Assembly: GCF_003122325.1 (NCBI RefSeq)
Contig: NZ_QFBC01000001.1
Location: 744,001 to 808,000, forward strand
Direction: 5' to 3'
Origin: Rhizobium album
GTDB taxonomy: Bacteria > Pseudomonadota > Alphaproteobacteria > Rhizobiales > Rhizobiaceae
Length of the DNA: 64,000 bases
The notes under the pieces were generated by a model, which was given only the letters and a program-made list of their open reading frames with translations, did not search any database and was not told the DNA's origin. Position 1 is the first letter of the stretch; each line of letters opens with the position of its first letter. The position numbers were made by a program, and so were the translations under genes. Positions 27,907 through 38,177 of this stretch are shown piece by piece.

Positions 27907-28794
27907 ATGCCATTGCAATCCATGACCGGCTTCGCCCGGCGCGAAGGAACGGTCGGGCGTTATCGCTGGGCATGGGAACTGCGGTCCGTCAACGGCAAGG
28001 GGTTGGATCTGCGCCTGCGCTTTCCGCCCGGCCTGGAACAGATGGAAACGGAGGTGCGCAAGCAACTCACCGAGCGTTTCTCCCGCGGCAACATGCAGAT
28101 CTCGCTCTCCGTCACCGCAGCCGAAGCCCAGCTCGAGGCCGTGCTGAACAAGGAGGCGCTCAATGCCGTCATGGCCCTGCGCACGGAACTGGGGGATCTC
28201 GTCGATCCGTCTCCGCTGCGGCTGGATACCCTTCTGACCATTCGCGGCCTCGTCGATTTCCGCGAGGCGAAGGACGACGAAGAGGCGATGGCCGGGCGTG
28301 ACCGGGCGATCCTCGACGGCCTTGCCGACGCGCTCGCCGATCTCCAGGCGATGCGCGAAGGCGAGGGCGATGCGCTTGCCCGCCTGCTGCACGGCCAGAT
28401 CGACCGGATCGCCAGCCTGACGGTGGTGGTCGAGAACGATCCGTCACGCACGCCGCAAGAAATCGCCCGCAGGCTTGCCGGCCAAGTCGCAGCACTGATC
28501 GAAGGCGTCCCGAGCCTCGATCGCGAGCGGCTGCATGCCGAGGCGGCGCTGCTGGCGACCAAGGCCGACCTGCGCGAAGAAATCGACCGGTTGAAGGCGC
28601 ATGTGCTTGCCGCCCGGGATCTTCTGGAAAAAGGTGGTCCGGTGGGCCGCAAGCTCGATTTCCTGGCACAAGAATTTAACCGTGAATCGAATACGATCTG
28701 CTCCAAGTCCAATGCCGCGGCCGTGACCACGGCGGGGATAGAGCTAAAAGTTGTCATCGACCAGTTCCGCGAACAGGTCCAGAATCTGGAGTAA
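27907..28794 (+). CDS. YicC/YloC family endoribonuclease
   Basis: A 295-residue protein with the YicC start [11 protein letters not shown] and C-terminal DUF1732 region ([25 protein letters not shown]). Characterised family members are metal-dependent endoribonucleases involved in small-RNA turnover. The frame is open far upstream inside mltG, but MPLQSM is the universal start. It is followed five bases later by gmk, the conserved yicC-gmk pair. Confidence 0.92.
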   Translation: MPLQSMTGFARREGTVGRYRWAWELRSVNGKGLDLRLRFPPGLEQMETEVRKQLTERFSRGNMQISLSVTAAEAQLEAVLNKEALNAVMALRTELGDLVDPSPLRLDTLLTIRGLVDFREAKDDEEAMAGRDRAILDGLADALADLQAMREGEGDALARLLHGQIDRIASLTVVVENDPSRTPQEIARRLAGQVAALIEGVPSLDRERLHAEAALLATKADLREEIDRLKAHVLAARDLLEKGGPVGRKLDFLAQEFNRESNTICSKSNAAAVTTAGIELKVVIDQFREQVQNLE

Positions 28795-28798
28795 TCCC

Positions 28799-29461
28799 AT
28801 GACCGCCCGGGCCACGCCGTCCAGCATTATCCAACGCCGCGGCCTGATGCTCGTCCTGTCTTCGCCCTCCGGCGCCGGCAAGTCGACGATCGCCCGCAAC
28901 CTGCTGGAATCGGTTCCGGGGCTCAGCCTGTCGGTGAGTGTCACGACGCGCGCACGTCGGCCGAGCGAGATCGCCGGCCGCCATTACCATTTCATCAGCG
29001 TGCGTGAATTCGAACGCATGCGCGATTCCGATTCGCTGCTCGAATGGGCCGAGGTTCACGGCAATTTTTACGGCACGCCCCGCGAACCTGTCGAGGTCGC
29101 CATGGCCGAGGGCCGCGACATGCTGTTCGATATAGACTGGCAGGGCGCCCGCCAATTGCAGGAGAAGATGGCGGCCGACGTCGTGTCGATCTTCGTGTTG
29201 CCGCCGACCATGACCGAGCTGCAGTCGCGCCTGCATCGCCGCGCAGAGGATACGGAAGAGGTGATTGCCACCCGGCTCGCCAATTCCCGTTCGGAAATCG
29301 AGCACTGGCGCGAATACGACTACGTGCTGATCAACGACGATCTCGACATCGCCTTCGATACGGTTCAATGCATCGTCAAGGCCGAGCGGGTGCGCCGCGA
29401 CCGGCGCCATGGCCTGTTCGATTTCGTGCGCGGGCTTCTGGAAGAGACGCCGAAGCTCTAA
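28799..29461 (+). CDS. gmk: Guanylate kinase
   Basis: A 220-residue P-loop kinase converting GMP to GDP. P-loop [13 protein letters not shown]-binding [16 protein letters not shown] and [12 protein letters not shown], plus the lid region. Essential for guanine nucleotide supply. It converges on rsmA with 17 bases between the two stops and no obvious terminator. Confidence 0.97.
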   Translation: MTARATPSSIIQRRGLMLVLSSPSGAGKSTIARNLLESVPGLSLSVSVTTRARRPSEIAGRHYHFISVREFERMRDSDSLLEWAEVHGNFYGTPREPVEVAMAEGRDMLFDIDWQGARQLQEKMAADVVSIFVLPPTMTELQSRLHRRAEDTEEVIATRLANSRSEIEHWREYDYVLINDDLDIAFDTVQCIVKAERVRRDRRHGLFDFVRGLLEETPKL

Positions 29462-29478
29462 ACTTCGGCAAAACCATC

Positions 29479-30306
29479 TCACAGATGATTGGCGAGGGCC
29501 ACGAACTCCTCGACGGAGAGCGTTTCGGCGCGCCTTGCCGGATCGATGCCGGCCTTGAGCAGCAGCGTTTCGCCGCCGAGCGGCTTCAAGCTTTGCCGCA
29601 GCATCTTGCGACGCTGGCCGAAGGCGGCCTGTGTCACCTTCTCCAGCTTCTCGGCGTCGCAGGGCAGGGGTGTTGCCTTCGGCAGCAGATGAACGATTGT
29701 CGAGGTGACTTTCGGCGGAGGCGTAAACGCCTGCGGGGGCACGTCGAAGACCATTTGCGACGTGGTGCGCCAGCCGCAGAGCACACCGAGGCGGCCATAG
29801 GCGTCGTCGTTTTCATCGGCGACGATGCGGGCACCGACTTCCTTCTGGAACATCAGCGTCAGCGATTGCCAGAATGGCGGCCAGGCCTTCGGCAGCAGCC
29901 AGTTGACCAGAAGCTGGGTGCCGACATTGTAGGGCAGGTTGGCGATGATGCGCACCGGTCCCTCGGGCGCCAGCGCCTCGAAATCGGTTTTCAGCGCGTC
30001 GCCTTCTATGACTTCCAACCGGTCGGGATAATGCTCGGAAATTTCCGCCAGCGCCGGCAGGCAGCGGGCGTCGCGCTCGATGGCGATGACTTTCCTGGCG
30101 CCGAGCGACAGGATGGCGCGGGTGAGGCCGCCGGGGCCGGGCCCGACCTCGAACACCGTCACACCTTCCAGCGGCCCGGCCGTGCGGGCGATCTTCTGGG
30201 TGAGGTTGAGATCCAGCAGAAAATTCTGCCCCAGCGCCTTGCGGGCGTCGAGCCCGTGCCGCTGGATGACGTCGCGCAGCGGCGGCAGGCCGTCCAGGGT
30301 TGCCAT
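29479..30306 (-). CDS. rsmA: 16S rRNA (adenine1518-N6/adenine1519-N6)-dimethyltransferase
   Basis: KsgA homologue, 275 residues. It dimethylates two adenines in the 3'-terminal hairpin of 16S rRNA during small-subunit maturation. SAM-binding [14 protein letters not shown] and the catalytic NLPYNVGT are present, with [10 protein letters not shown] at the N-terminus. Its ATG overlaps the pdxA stop (ATGA), so it is the last gene of the lptF-to-rsmA transcript. Confidence 0.96.
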   Translation of the reverse strand: MATLDGLPPLRDVIQRHGLDARKALGQNFLLDLNLTQKIARTAGPLEGVTVFEVGPGPGGLTRAILSLGARKVIAIERDARCLPALAEISEHYPDRLEVIEGDALKTDFEALAPEGPVRIIANLPYNVGTQLLVNWLLPKAWPPFWQSLTLMFQKEVGARIVADENDDAYGRLGVLCGWRTTSQMVFDVPPQAFTPPPKVTSTIVHLLPKATPLPCDAEKLEKVTQAAFGQRRKMLRQSLKPLGGETLLLKAGIDPARRAETLSVEEFVALANHL

Positions 30307-31322
30307 CAGGAGCGGGCTCCGCTGTTGCGCGCGAGCTCGGCCGCGAGCGTCAGGGCCGCAACGAGGCTGTCATGCCGCGCGATCCCCTTGCCGGCGATGC
30401 CGAAGGCGGTGCCGTGGTCCGGCGAGGTGCGGATGAACGGCAGGCCGAGCGTCGCATTGACCGAATCGTCGAAGCCTAGCGCCTTGGCGGGAATGAGCGC
30501 CTGGTCGTGATACATGCAGATCGCCACGTCGTAGCCCTGCCGGGCGCGGTCGTGGAACATCGTATCGGCGGGCAGGGGACCGAAGGCATCGATGCCCTCG
30601 GCGCGCAGCACCTCGATGGCCGGGCGGATGACGGCGTCGTCTTCCAGCCCCAGAGCGCCGCCCTCGCCGGCATGCGGGTTGAGGCCGGCGACCGCAAGAC
30701 GCGGTGCGGCGATGCCGAAGCGGTGCTTCAGGTCGGCATGGGTGATGCGGCAGGTGTCGAGCAGCAGTTCGGCATCGAGCGCCGCCGGCACGTCCTTGAG
30801 AGGGATATGGATGGTCACCGGCACGGCTTTCAGCTTCGGGCCGGCCAGAAGCATCACCGGCAGCGACGGCTTGCCCGTCGCACGTTCGGCGAGATCGGCC
30901 AGAAACTCCGTATGCCCCGGAAAGCGGAAACCGGCGTCATAAAGTACGGATTTGGCGATCGGATTGGTCACCACGGCGCTCGCACGGCCGGCAAAACAAA
31001 GCTCGACCGCCCGCTCGATGGCGCCGATGGTGCCGCTCGCACTGTCGACATCGGGCGTGCCGGGTTGACTATCGGCGCCGGCCGCGACTGGCAGGACTGG
31101 AATGGCACGATCGAAAATGCCGACAGCCCCTTCGGCATCGGTTTCTTCGATGGGTACCGAAAGGCCGAGATGACGGGCTCGCTTTGCCAGAATCACCGGA
31201 TCGCCAATGAAAATGAACGGCTCCAACGACAACGCCTGGCGATCAAGCCAGGCGGTCAGGGTTATATCCGGGCCGATCCCCGCCGGATCGCCTTGGGTAA
31301 GCGCAAGCGGGCGCATCGGCAT
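30306..31322 (-). CDS. pdxA: 4-hydroxythreonine-4-phosphate dehydrogenase
   Basis: A 338-residue NAD-dependent enzyme of pyridoxal phosphate synthesis. It starts [15 protein letters not shown] and has the metal-binding histidines in [11 protein letters not shown] and [13 protein letters not shown], with the dimer-contact [17 protein letters not shown]. The pdxA-rsmA overlap is common in proteobacteria, where it follows surA and lptD, as here. Confidence 0.96.
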   Translation of the reverse strand: MPMRPLALTQGDPAGIGPDITLTAWLDRQALSLEPFIFIGDPVILAKRARHLGLSVPIEETDAEGAVGIFDRAIPVLPVAAGADSQPGTPDVDSASGTIGAIERAVELCFAGRASAVVTNPIAKSVLYDAGFRFPGHTEFLADLAERATGKPSLPVMLLAGPKLKAVPVTIHIPLKDVPAALDAELLLDTCRITHADLKHRFGIAAPRLAVAGLNPHAGEGGALGLEDDAVIRPAIEVLRAEGIDAFGPLPADTMFHDRARQGYDVAICMYHDQALIPAKALGFDDSVNATLGLPFIRTSPDHGTAFGIAGKGIARHDSLVAALTLAAELARNSGARS

Positions 31323-31345
31323 TCTTTCGTCTCTGGAGGCCAGGG

Positions 31346-32284
31346 TTAGTTGTAGACGATCTGCGCCCTCTTGCGCAGCTCCTCGACATATTTCTGCTCG
31401 TTGGCGTTTTCCCCGTCCTTCTGCTTGCCGAGATCCTCGGCGCGGAAGACGACTTCTGCCGCATAATCGTCCGAAACCTGGCGTGTCTTGCAGATGGCAA
31501 GGTATTCGACGCCGCGTTCCGTCACACGGGTGCCGGTCGTGTTGCCCTTGGCCTTCTCGATCAACGGCTTCCAGTCCTCCGGCAGTTCGGGCGCAAGCAC
31601 GCGGCCAAGGCTGCGGACCGAAACGTCATGCATGGTGGCAGCAAAGACTTTGGCCTGATCGCAACCGGGGAACTTGGCACGCGACGCTTCGGCTTCGGCC
31701 TTGCGCTTGCCGACGATGCCCTTTTTCGAGGCGGGGACCACGAAGATGACCTGCTGCAGGAAATATTCCGTCGTCACCGGCTTCTGCTTGTTCTGCAGCA
31801 TGCGGCTGACAACCTCCTGGTTCGACATGCGGCCGCTGGAGCCGTAGCGGGCATTGACGACACGCGGCCAGCTCATCGAGATGGCGATGTAGGCCTTGAA
31901 GTGATCGGCGCCGACGCCGGCCTGCTGCAGCAGCTTGTCGAGCTGCTGGGGAGCAAGCTTGTTGCTGGCGGCGAAACGCGCATAGGCGGCATCGACTTCC
32001 TGGGTGCTCACCGACATCTGAACGCGCAGCACTTCCTGGCGCTTCAGAAATTCGTCGACCAGCTGCTGCTGGGCGATCTTGTTCAGATTGCCCTTGGTTC
32101 GCTGCAGCTTGAGGAAGGCGACGCGCTTGGCGACGTCGCCGGTGGTGATCGCCGTCTTGTTGACGGTGGCGCTGATCTGGCTTGCGGCGAAAGCTGCCGG
32201 TACAAACGGCTGCGCCGTCAGGGAAACCGCCAGGGCCGCGACACCGAACACAAGCGCACGCATCGGCTTCAATCCAGATTTCAT
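31346..32284 (-). CDS. SurA N-terminal domain protein (periplasmic chaperone, divergent isomerase domain)
   Basis: A 312-residue exported protein with a signal peptide ([24 protein letters not shown]). The SurA-type N-domain follows ([22 protein letters not shown]), then a region of about 100 residues where the parvulin PPIase domain should be. That region lacks the usual parvulin landmarks, so isomerase activity is doubtful. Its place directly after lptD is that of surA. GGAGAGG precedes the chosen ATG. Likely role: escorting outer-membrane proteins such as LptD. Confidence 0.8.
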   Translation of the reverse strand: MKSGLKPMRALVFGVAALAVSLTAQPFVPAAFAASQISATVNKTAITTGDVAKRVAFLKLQRTKGNLNKIAQQQLVDEFLKRQEVLRVQMSVSTQEVDAAYARFAASNKLAPQQLDKLLQQAGVGADHFKAYIAISMSWPRVVNARYGSSGRMSNQEVVSRMLQNKQKPVTTEYFLQQVIFVVPASKKGIVGKRKAEAEASRAKFPGCDQAKVFAATMHDVSVRSLGRVLAPELPEDWKPLIEKAKGNTTGTRVTERGVEYLAICKTRQVSDDYAAEVVFRAEDLGKQKDGENANEQKYVEELRKRAQIVYN

Positions 32285-32464
32285 CGGTCTACCTCTCCGG
32301 CTGGCGCCACCAGGGCTACCCGCTGCTCCGATCTTGCGAAAATTCCACGAAGGTGCCGAATAACGTAATTCTTGCGGCAAAACAATGACCGAGCCGCTTT
32401 CCGGCGTCTCGCGACGTGAAAAACACTGCCTTGGCGGGGTTCCGCCAAGGCATCGAGGACCTCG

Positions 32465-34825
32465 TCAGTAACGATAGTTGCCCTGCGGCGCGTCACCGAC
32501 CTGGATGTCGCCCAGCGTGCGGAAGCTGAGGCGGGCGCCGATCTGCCAGTCGTTTGCCGCGGTGTTCGAGATGTCCCGCTTGTCGGTGTAATACAGCGAG
32601 AAGATCGTGCACTCGTCCTCATAGGAGAAACCGGCGCTGCGGCGGCTGACGACATCGTTGTTCAGGTCCCAGGTCATCGAGCCGAAAACCGAAACATATT
32701 GCGTCAGGCGGAAGGAAGCGGAGGTTTGCAGTTCCGTGCTTTCTTCCGAGGCGGCGTATTTCGGCTGCGCGGCGATCTGGGTGTAGGTCAGGTTCGTCTG
32801 CAGACGGTCGTTGCCGTAACCGATGGAGGCACCGGTGCGCATCGGCTCGAGCGTCTTCTCGTCCAGGCGGGCCAATGCCGTCAGCGACAGACCGTATGGC
32901 GTCGTGACGCTGGCCATGGAAACGAAGTCCGAGACGTCGCTTTCGAGGCCGGAATTGGCGCCGGCATTCACCAGGTCGTCGGTGGCAAAGGAGTTCAGAC
33001 CCGCCAGGTGATAGGACTGGCCGAAGATGCCGTGCAGCGTGTAGCCGCTATCGAAGGTGCCGGTGTAACGCAGCCCGACATTGGCGCGCGTGCCGCCCTC
33101 GATCCGATCGTAGCCCGAGAACTTGTCGCGCTCGAACAGGTTGGTGGCGTCGAACACGAAGCTCTGGGCGTCTTCGTTCGGCAGGCGGCCGGCCATCTGC
33201 TCGTCCGGACGCACGAAGATCTGCGCGATCGGCTCGAACACATGGCTGCTGTTGGCCGTCGTCATCAGGATCGGATATCGCGCTTCGAGCCCGGCCGTCA
33301 CCATGCCGCGGGCGTTGGCGTCGTCGCCTTCGAAACCGCCGCCGTAGAGATAACGGGCCGGATCGATGGAGTTCGGGCTTGCCATGTCGACATTGAGCGC
33401 GTCGCCGCGCAAGGCAAGGATCGGCGTCAGCGACAGGCCGCCGTCGGTGATGAAGGTGCGCTTCCATTCGGCTTCCGCCGAAAGACGCGCCATGCGACCG
33501 TCGAGACCGCGGAAACGGTCGTAGCCGCTGACGGTGTAGATATCCGGGTTCGAACGCGAAATGTTCGTGAAGTTGACGTCGATCGACAGTTCGCCGCCGG
33601 CGACCGGAACCGGCGCAATGTAGCCGTAGTCGATGACCGGGTAGACCATCGCCTGCTTGTTCTCTTCCGTATCGCGCGGATTGGAATCCTGGACGTCGAA
33701 ATAGAAGGCGCGCATGTCGAAGATGTTACGGTCGCCCATGCCGGTCAGATAGACCTGGTTGGTATGGACGCTCTCGTCGAGACCGTTCAGATCGTAGGTG
33801 CGCGAGAAGTTGTTGTCGGTCTGAGTCATGACGTCCCAGCCGAACGCCCAGCGCGGATTGATGTTGAACGCGCCGGTGGACTGGATCATGCCGCGCTCTT
33901 TGACCTCGGCATCGCTGGTGCCGGCGGTAAACGCCTCGGGCTTCATCTGGCTGATGCCGGCAGCCCGCAGGGTCAGTATGCCATTGTCGAAGCGCTGGCG
34001 ATATTCGGCATCCAGCAGGAAGCCCTGGTTGGTATAGCCGGTGCCGCTGACGGTCAGATCCTTGCTGTTGGAAATGGCGTAATAATAGGGAACCTTCAGG
34101 CCGAAGCCGAGGTTTTCAGTGGTCGACATGCTCGGGAAGAGGAAGCCGGACTTGCGCTTCACCGTATGGTCGGGAACCTCAAGCACGGGAATCCAGGCGA
34201 TCGGCTGGCCGAAAAGCTCGAAGCGGGCATTTTCCAGCCGCACCGTATGCTTCTCGCCGTTCTGGATGACACGCTGGGCCTTGATCTGCCAGAGCGGCGC
34301 GCGATCCGGCTTCTTTGCGCAAGGCAGGCAGGCCGTATAGACGCCGTTGTTGAGAATCATGTCGCGGGCGCCGACGCGCTCGGCGCTTTCGGCCGCCAGG
34401 CGCGTGTTGTCGGTCGTCTCCACGCGCAAGGCGTTCAGGAAACCTTCGGCGAAGTCGTCCGTGACGTCGAGCGTTTCGGCATACAGCCGGTTGCCGCCGG
34501 GCTCGATCAGCTCGATATTGCCGATCGCCGTCATCCGGCCGGTTTTTTGATCGTATTCAACGCGCTGGGCCACCATTTTGTAGCCAGCGTAATTGATCTG
34601 CACACCGCCGACAGCGGAGATCCGCTCGGCATCTTTATCGTACACGAGTTCGTTTGCCGCGAGCATGAGCTTCGACTCGGCAGGAATGTTCGGCTCCAGC
34701 GACTGCAAACTGTTCGACTGAGCGTAAGCCGCTACAACGGTCGCACTGAAATACGCAGACGCAGCCACCCCGGTCAGCAGGGCGGTCAAGAGCCTCCTGA
34801 TCGTTTTGCGGTTTATTACCGCCAC
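32465..34825 (-). CDS. lptD: LPS-assembly protein LptD
   Basis: A 786-residue outer-membrane protein that inserts LPS into the outer leaflet. Signal peptide in the first 36 residues, an OstA/LptA-like jellyroll domain (to about 170), the cysteine pair TACLPCAKKPDRAP, then the beta-barrel ending GDAPQGNYRY. Translation starts at GTG 34825. That GTG shares its G with the lptG stop TAG and has AGGAGG seven bases before it, so the two are coupled. Only three cysteines are seen, against four in E. coli, so disulfide topology must differ. Confidence 0.95.
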   Translation of the reverse strand: MAVINRKTIRRLLTALLTGVAASAYFSATVVAAYAQSNSLQSLEPNIPAESKLMLAANELVYDKDAERISAVGGVQINYAGYKMVAQRVEYDQKTGRMTAIGNIELIEPGGNRLYAETLDVTDDFAEGFLNALRVETTDNTRLAAESAERVGARDMILNNGVYTACLPCAKKPDRAPLWQIKAQRVIQNGEKHTVRLENARFELFGQPIAWIPVLEVPDHTVKRKSGFLFPSMSTTENLGFGLKVPYYYAISNSKDLTVSGTGYTNQGFLLDAEYRQRFDNGILTLRAAGISQMKPEAFTAGTSDAEVKERGMIQSTGAFNINPRWAFGWDVMTQTDNNFSRTYDLNGLDESVHTNQVYLTGMGDRNIFDMRAFYFDVQDSNPRDTEENKQAMVYPVIDYGYIAPVPVAGGELSIDVNFTNISRSNPDIYTVSGYDRFRGLDGRMARLSAEAEWKRTFITDGGLSLTPILALRGDALNVDMASPNSIDPARYLYGGGFEGDDANARGMVTAGLEARYPILMTTANSSHVFEPIAQIFVRPDEQMAGRLPNEDAQSFVFDATNLFERDKFSGYDRIEGGTRANVGLRYTGTFDSGYTLHGIFGQSYHLAGLNSFATDDLVNAGANSGLESDVSDFVSMASVTTPYGLSLTALARLDEKTLEPMRTGASIGYGNDRLQTNLTYTQIAAQPKYAASEESTELQTSASFRLTQYVSVFGSMTWDLNNDVVSRRSAGFSYEDECTIFSLYYTDKRDISNTAANDWQIGARLSFRTLGDIQVGDAPQGNYRY

Positions 34826-35913
34826 TAGCCATCCTCCTGATGCAGCAGAATTGTAGCCCCGAGTGCCATCGCCACCACGACCGGTATCCAGGCCGCAATG
34901 AACGGAGGCACTACCCCGCTGCTTCCGAATGCTTTCACAAGCACGGTCACAACATAAAGCACGAAGCCTGAAAGGATTCCACCCAGAATCACCGAGCGGG
35001 ATTGTGCAAAACGACTGAACTTCAGCGTGACGGTTGCGGCGATCATGGTCATCGCAATCAACAGGAAGGGCAGCGAAAGCAGGGAGTGATATTGCGTTTC
35101 AAGCGCCCGGGTGGAAACGCCGAAGGACTTGGCAATCGCAATTTTCTGAGAAAGATCATAAAAAGCAACGGTTTCCGGTTGAGCCAAACGCTCCTGCACG
35201 AATTCCCGCTTCAAATTGGTCGGCACTTGGACGGACGGGAGACGCACAGGCACTTCACCTGGCCTAGTCTCTGTCACCTCGTTAAGCAACCAGTAACCAT
35301 CTTGCAATTTTGCCGTTCCCGCGTCCTGTCTCAGAATGATCCGGCCCTCCGGATCGAAATGGATCAGAACGGCGTCGACCAGCAGGGTTCCGTCCTCGAG
35401 GATCACGCGTCCGCCGATCACCGTGTCGTCCTTGCCGCTGATCTGGCGCAGCCACGGAACGGCGGAAGAGGAGCGGGACTTGTTGCTGGCTGCCTTCCAA
35501 TCCGATTCGAGGAATAGAGCCTGACGCTGGCCCCAGGCTGCCAAGGGATTGAGCGCCAGCGTCGTTGCCGCGCCGACCAGGAAGGCGCCGACCACGAAGG
35601 GCGTCATGAACTGCCAGACGGAAACGCCGGCGGCCCGGGTCACCACCAGCTCGTAGCGGCGGTTGAGCGCGATCAGCGTCGTCATGCCGACGAACAGCAT
35701 GATGAAGGGAATAGTCTGCTGCAGGATGAGCGGCAGGCGAACGAAGGTCATGAACAGCGCGCCGCCGACCGAATAGCCGGCAAGGGAAGAGAAACGGCCG
35801 GACGTCTCGGAAAAATCGATCAGGAAGATGATCGAGACGATGCCGAGCAGGAACCACAGGGTGGTCGCCAGATAGCGGCGGAAGAAATAGCGCCCGAGCG
35901 TCGAGAAGATCAT
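34825..35913 (-). CDS. lptG: LPS export ABC transporter permease LptG
   Basis: A 362-residue YjgP/YjgQ permease: two N-terminal and four further membrane helices around a periplasmic jellyroll (about 100-270). It starts FSTLGRYFFRRYLATTLWFL. With LptF and the LptB ATPase it extracts LPS from the inner membrane. The start overlaps the lptF stop (ATGA) and its stop overlaps the lptD start. Confidence 0.95.
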   Translation of the reverse strand: MIFSTLGRYFFRRYLATTLWFLLGIVSIIFLIDFSETSGRFSSLAGYSVGGALFMTFVRLPLILQQTIPFIMLFVGMTTLIALNRRYELVVTRAAGVSVWQFMTPFVVGAFLVGAATTLALNPLAAWGQRQALFLESDWKAASNKSRSSSAVPWLRQISGKDDTVIGGRVILEDGTLLVDAVLIHFDPEGRIILRQDAGTAKLQDGYWLLNEVTETRPGEVPVRLPSVQVPTNLKREFVQERLAQPETVAFYDLSQKIAIAKSFGVSTRALETQYHSLLSLPFLLIAMTMIAATVTLKFSRFAQSRSVILGGILSGFVLYVVTVLVKAFGSSGVVPPFIAAWIPVVVAMALGATILLHQEDG

Positions 35914-37088
35914 GCCGGATCTCCCTTCGACGCGCCGCGCTGGCCGCTCAGCCGCGCCACAAGCCCGCGCCAGATGTCGGCGGTCCGGTAGCGGAGGAAG
36001 GCCGGAATTCTGAGCTTCATGTTGCGCGACAGCAGGAAGGCGGCAACGGCACCCGCGACGATCGGCACGGCATAAGCGACATAGACATAGGTCATGTCGT
36101 GCTCCGACTGGTTCGACGCGTAGAAGGACGCCCAGCGCAGGCCGAAGCTGATCGCCAGGGCCGAGACCATCGGATGCAGGTGCGCATCGCGGTGGGAGCG
36201 GGCATCACCGGCAATCAGCAACGAAATCATCGCGTAGAGCAGCGGAAAACACCATTCCGTCAGCCGCCGGTGCAATTCGGCGCGGTATTCACCGGGTTTC
36301 TGCTTGTAGTGCGTATCCTCGGGATCCGGATTGAGCAGGAAACCGAGGCTTCGGTCACCCGAGCGCAGCGTGGCCTGGCCGCGTGTCTGGGTGAGGTCCG
36401 ACAGGTCGAAGGAATAGGAATCGAAACGGATGATCGAGACGTTGCCGTTCGGGATCTTCCGGTGCACTTCGCCGTCATGCATGATCAGCGCCGTGCCCTC
36501 GACATTCACCGCGCCCTCGCGGGCATAATAGATGAGGTCGAAGTTCGGATCGCGCGAATCGGCGACGAACAGGCCCTTGAGGATACGGCCGGAATGCCGC
36601 TCGGAAATCTGGATATAGAGCCCGTCCTCGATGCGCCGGAACGTCTTCTCCTCGATGACCGAAGAGAGAAGGTCGGCGTAGGCGGCGGCGACCATTTCGC
36701 GCGCGGCAACGCGGACCTTGGGCTCGATGACGTTGTCGACGAAGAAGGAAAACACGCTCAGGCCTGCGGCCAGCAGCAGGATCGGTCGCATGATCGTCGC
36801 GCGTGTCGCGCCGGCGGCCTCGATGACCGTCAGCTCCGAATCGTTGTTCATCGCCGCCAGTGTCTGGGTGACGCCGATGATGATCGCAAACGGCAGGACG
36901 ATCGGGATGATCGTCGGCAGGATAAGCGTCGCCAGTTGCACGAATGAGCCGATCGACTGGCCGCTATCGGTCACGAGATTGATGCGGCCGAGCACCTGGG
37001 TCGTCCAGATGATGGCCAGCACCGGCAGCAACGCCACCAGGAACATCTGGCTCACGCGCCGCAGAATATATGACTCGAGAAGTTTCAT
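35910..37088 (-). CDS. lptF: LPS export ABC transporter permease LptF
   Basis: A 392-residue partner of LptG with the same plan (KLLESYILRRVSQMFLVALL at the N-terminus). First gene of the leftward lptF-lptG-lptD-surA-pdxA-rsmA series. The frame runs upstream for 32 more codons, but MKLLESY is the family start. The promoter must lie in the 103 bases before it; no clear boxes were found. Confidence 0.94.
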   Translation of the reverse strand: MKLLESYILRRVSQMFLVALLPVLAIIWTTQVLGRINLVTDSGQSIGSFVQLATLILPTIIPIVLPFAIIIGVTQTLAAMNNDSELTVIEAAGATRATIMRPILLLAAGLSVFSFFVDNVIEPKVRVAAREMVAAAYADLLSSVIEEKTFRRIEDGLYIQISERHSGRILKGLFVADSRDPNFDLIYYAREGAVNVEGTALIMHDGEVHRKIPNGNVSIIRFDSYSFDLSDLTQTRGQATLRSGDRSLGFLLNPDPEDTHYKQKPGEYRAELHRRLTEWCFPLLYAMISLLIAGDARSHRDAHLHPMVSALAISFGLRWASFYASNQSEHDMTYVYVAYAVPIVAGAVAAFLLSRNMKLRIPAFLRYRTADIWRGLVARLSGQRGASKGDPA

Positions 37089-37191
37089 GCAGGCCTTCGA
37101 ACTCAGGCCGGCATTCGTGAAGACCTGCCGGCGACGCGTTTCTCTACGCTGTTTGTGAATTTTTGGCGACAGGCCGTCTCTCAAATTTCCG

Positions 37192-37974
37192 TCAGGCCAG
37201 TAAAATTTTCCGGCGGCGTGTCACTTCGGTCAATGCCAGCACGCCGAAGAAGATGACCGGCGACGACATCCAGCCGAGCACGGCATCGGACAGATAGTGG
37301 CCGCCCCAGGCGACGCGCAGGGCCGGCGTCACGAAAGCGACGACGACGATCGGCGGCACGAGCAGCGGCCGCAGGGCCGGGGGAACAAGGATAATCAGGC
37401 AGAACAGCCACCCGGCCCCGGCGCCCTCTCCCGAAATGAAGGAGCAGTTGTTATTGCAGGTGCCGGCGAAGGAGCCGGCCGGTTCGAACATGTGCTTGCC
37501 GCCGAAAATGTCGGTCTCGTAGGGACGCGGCCGATTCGAATGCGTTTTCAGCCAGAGATTGACGAGGATGTACGGCCCGACGACGAAGGAGACGAGCGCT
37601 GCGCCGTAATAGCGGAAGTCGAGCTTTTTGACACCGCGCCGCCGCCGCCGCAGTTCCAGCGCGGTCATGCAGGCCAGGATGATGGCGATCACCGACGGCA
37701 GGAAGAACAGGAACTTGCGCAGTCCCTTGTGGAAATCATCGCGGCTGAGCGGAAAATGTCCGCAGATGCCGAGGGCGTTCGGTGTTTCCTGGCAGGTGAA
37801 CGGCACGAAGAACCACTTGGCGACGACCAGGTCGATCTGTGGAAAGACGTAAAAAAAGCAGAGCGTCACCCACCACAGCGCGAATATCACGCAAAAGGTC
37901 TGCGTATATGCGTAGGAACGTGTCAGGTCGCCTGTTTCCTGCCCGGCGCAGGGTTTCCCCAAGTCAGTTGTCAC
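37192..37974 (-). CDS. PAP2 family phosphatase with altered motif 2
   Basis: A 260-residue inner-membrane protein with about six helices. PAP2 motif 1 is complete (K143 and R150-P151 in KTHSNRPRP). Motif 3 is R220...H226...D230, holding the nucleophilic His. Motif 2, normally PSGH, reads ISGEG (S181-E183), so the usual second histidine is a glutamate. Family members dephosphorylate lipids; the neighbourhood of lptF suggests lipid A or undecaprenyl phosphate. LpxE/LpxF-like activity is a possibility, and the substrate is unknown. Confidence 0.82.
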   Translation of the reverse strand: MTTDLGKPCAGQETGDLTRSYAYTQTFCVIFALWWVTLCFFYVFPQIDLVVAKWFFVPFTCQETPNALGICGHFPLSRDDFHKGLRKFLFFLPSVIAIILACMTALELRRRRRGVKKLDFRYYGAALVSFVVGPYILVNLWLKTHSNRPRPYETDIFGGKHMFEPAGSFAGTCNNNCSFISGEGAGAGWLFCLIILVPPALRPLLVPPIVVVAFVTPALRVAWGGHYLSDAVLGWMSSPVIFFGVLALTEVTRRRKILLA

Positions 37975-38121
37975 GAAAAAATCCCGGATTCATTCCGCGT
38001 CGCTCCCTCGAACATGTGGTTTCTTGCCTAGTGGCGGAGTACGACAGCAGAATGATGATCCGAGAGCCGGTTTTACAGAACCGTGCATTTCGGCATAAGC
38101 AGCTTGTACTTGCGTTCAGGC

Positions 38122-38152
38122 TATAAACCCCCATGATCGACCCGCGATCATG
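38122..38152 (+). promoter_or_regulatory. pepA leader: TATAAA box and 8-bp palindrome
   Basis: TATAAA at 38122-38127 is followed by the perfect inverted repeat CATGATCG (38132-38139) and CGATCATG (38145-38152). A second -10-like TACAAT lies at 38155-38160. No convincing -35 was seen. The palindrome could be an operator or an mRNA hairpin just ahead of pepA. Confidence 0.4.
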
Positions 38153-38177
38153 ATTACAATGTTGCAGCGGAGAATCA

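Noticed and set aside
32699-34828. Long rightward open frame antisense to lptD (709 codons)
   Set aside because: It mirrors the full lptD gene, lacks a ribosome site and reads as a composition-driven shadow. GC-rich codon use keeps the antisense frame open. Similar antisense frames occur over uvrC (53014-55197), the ABC-F gene (42137-44203) and dnaB (17061-18806).
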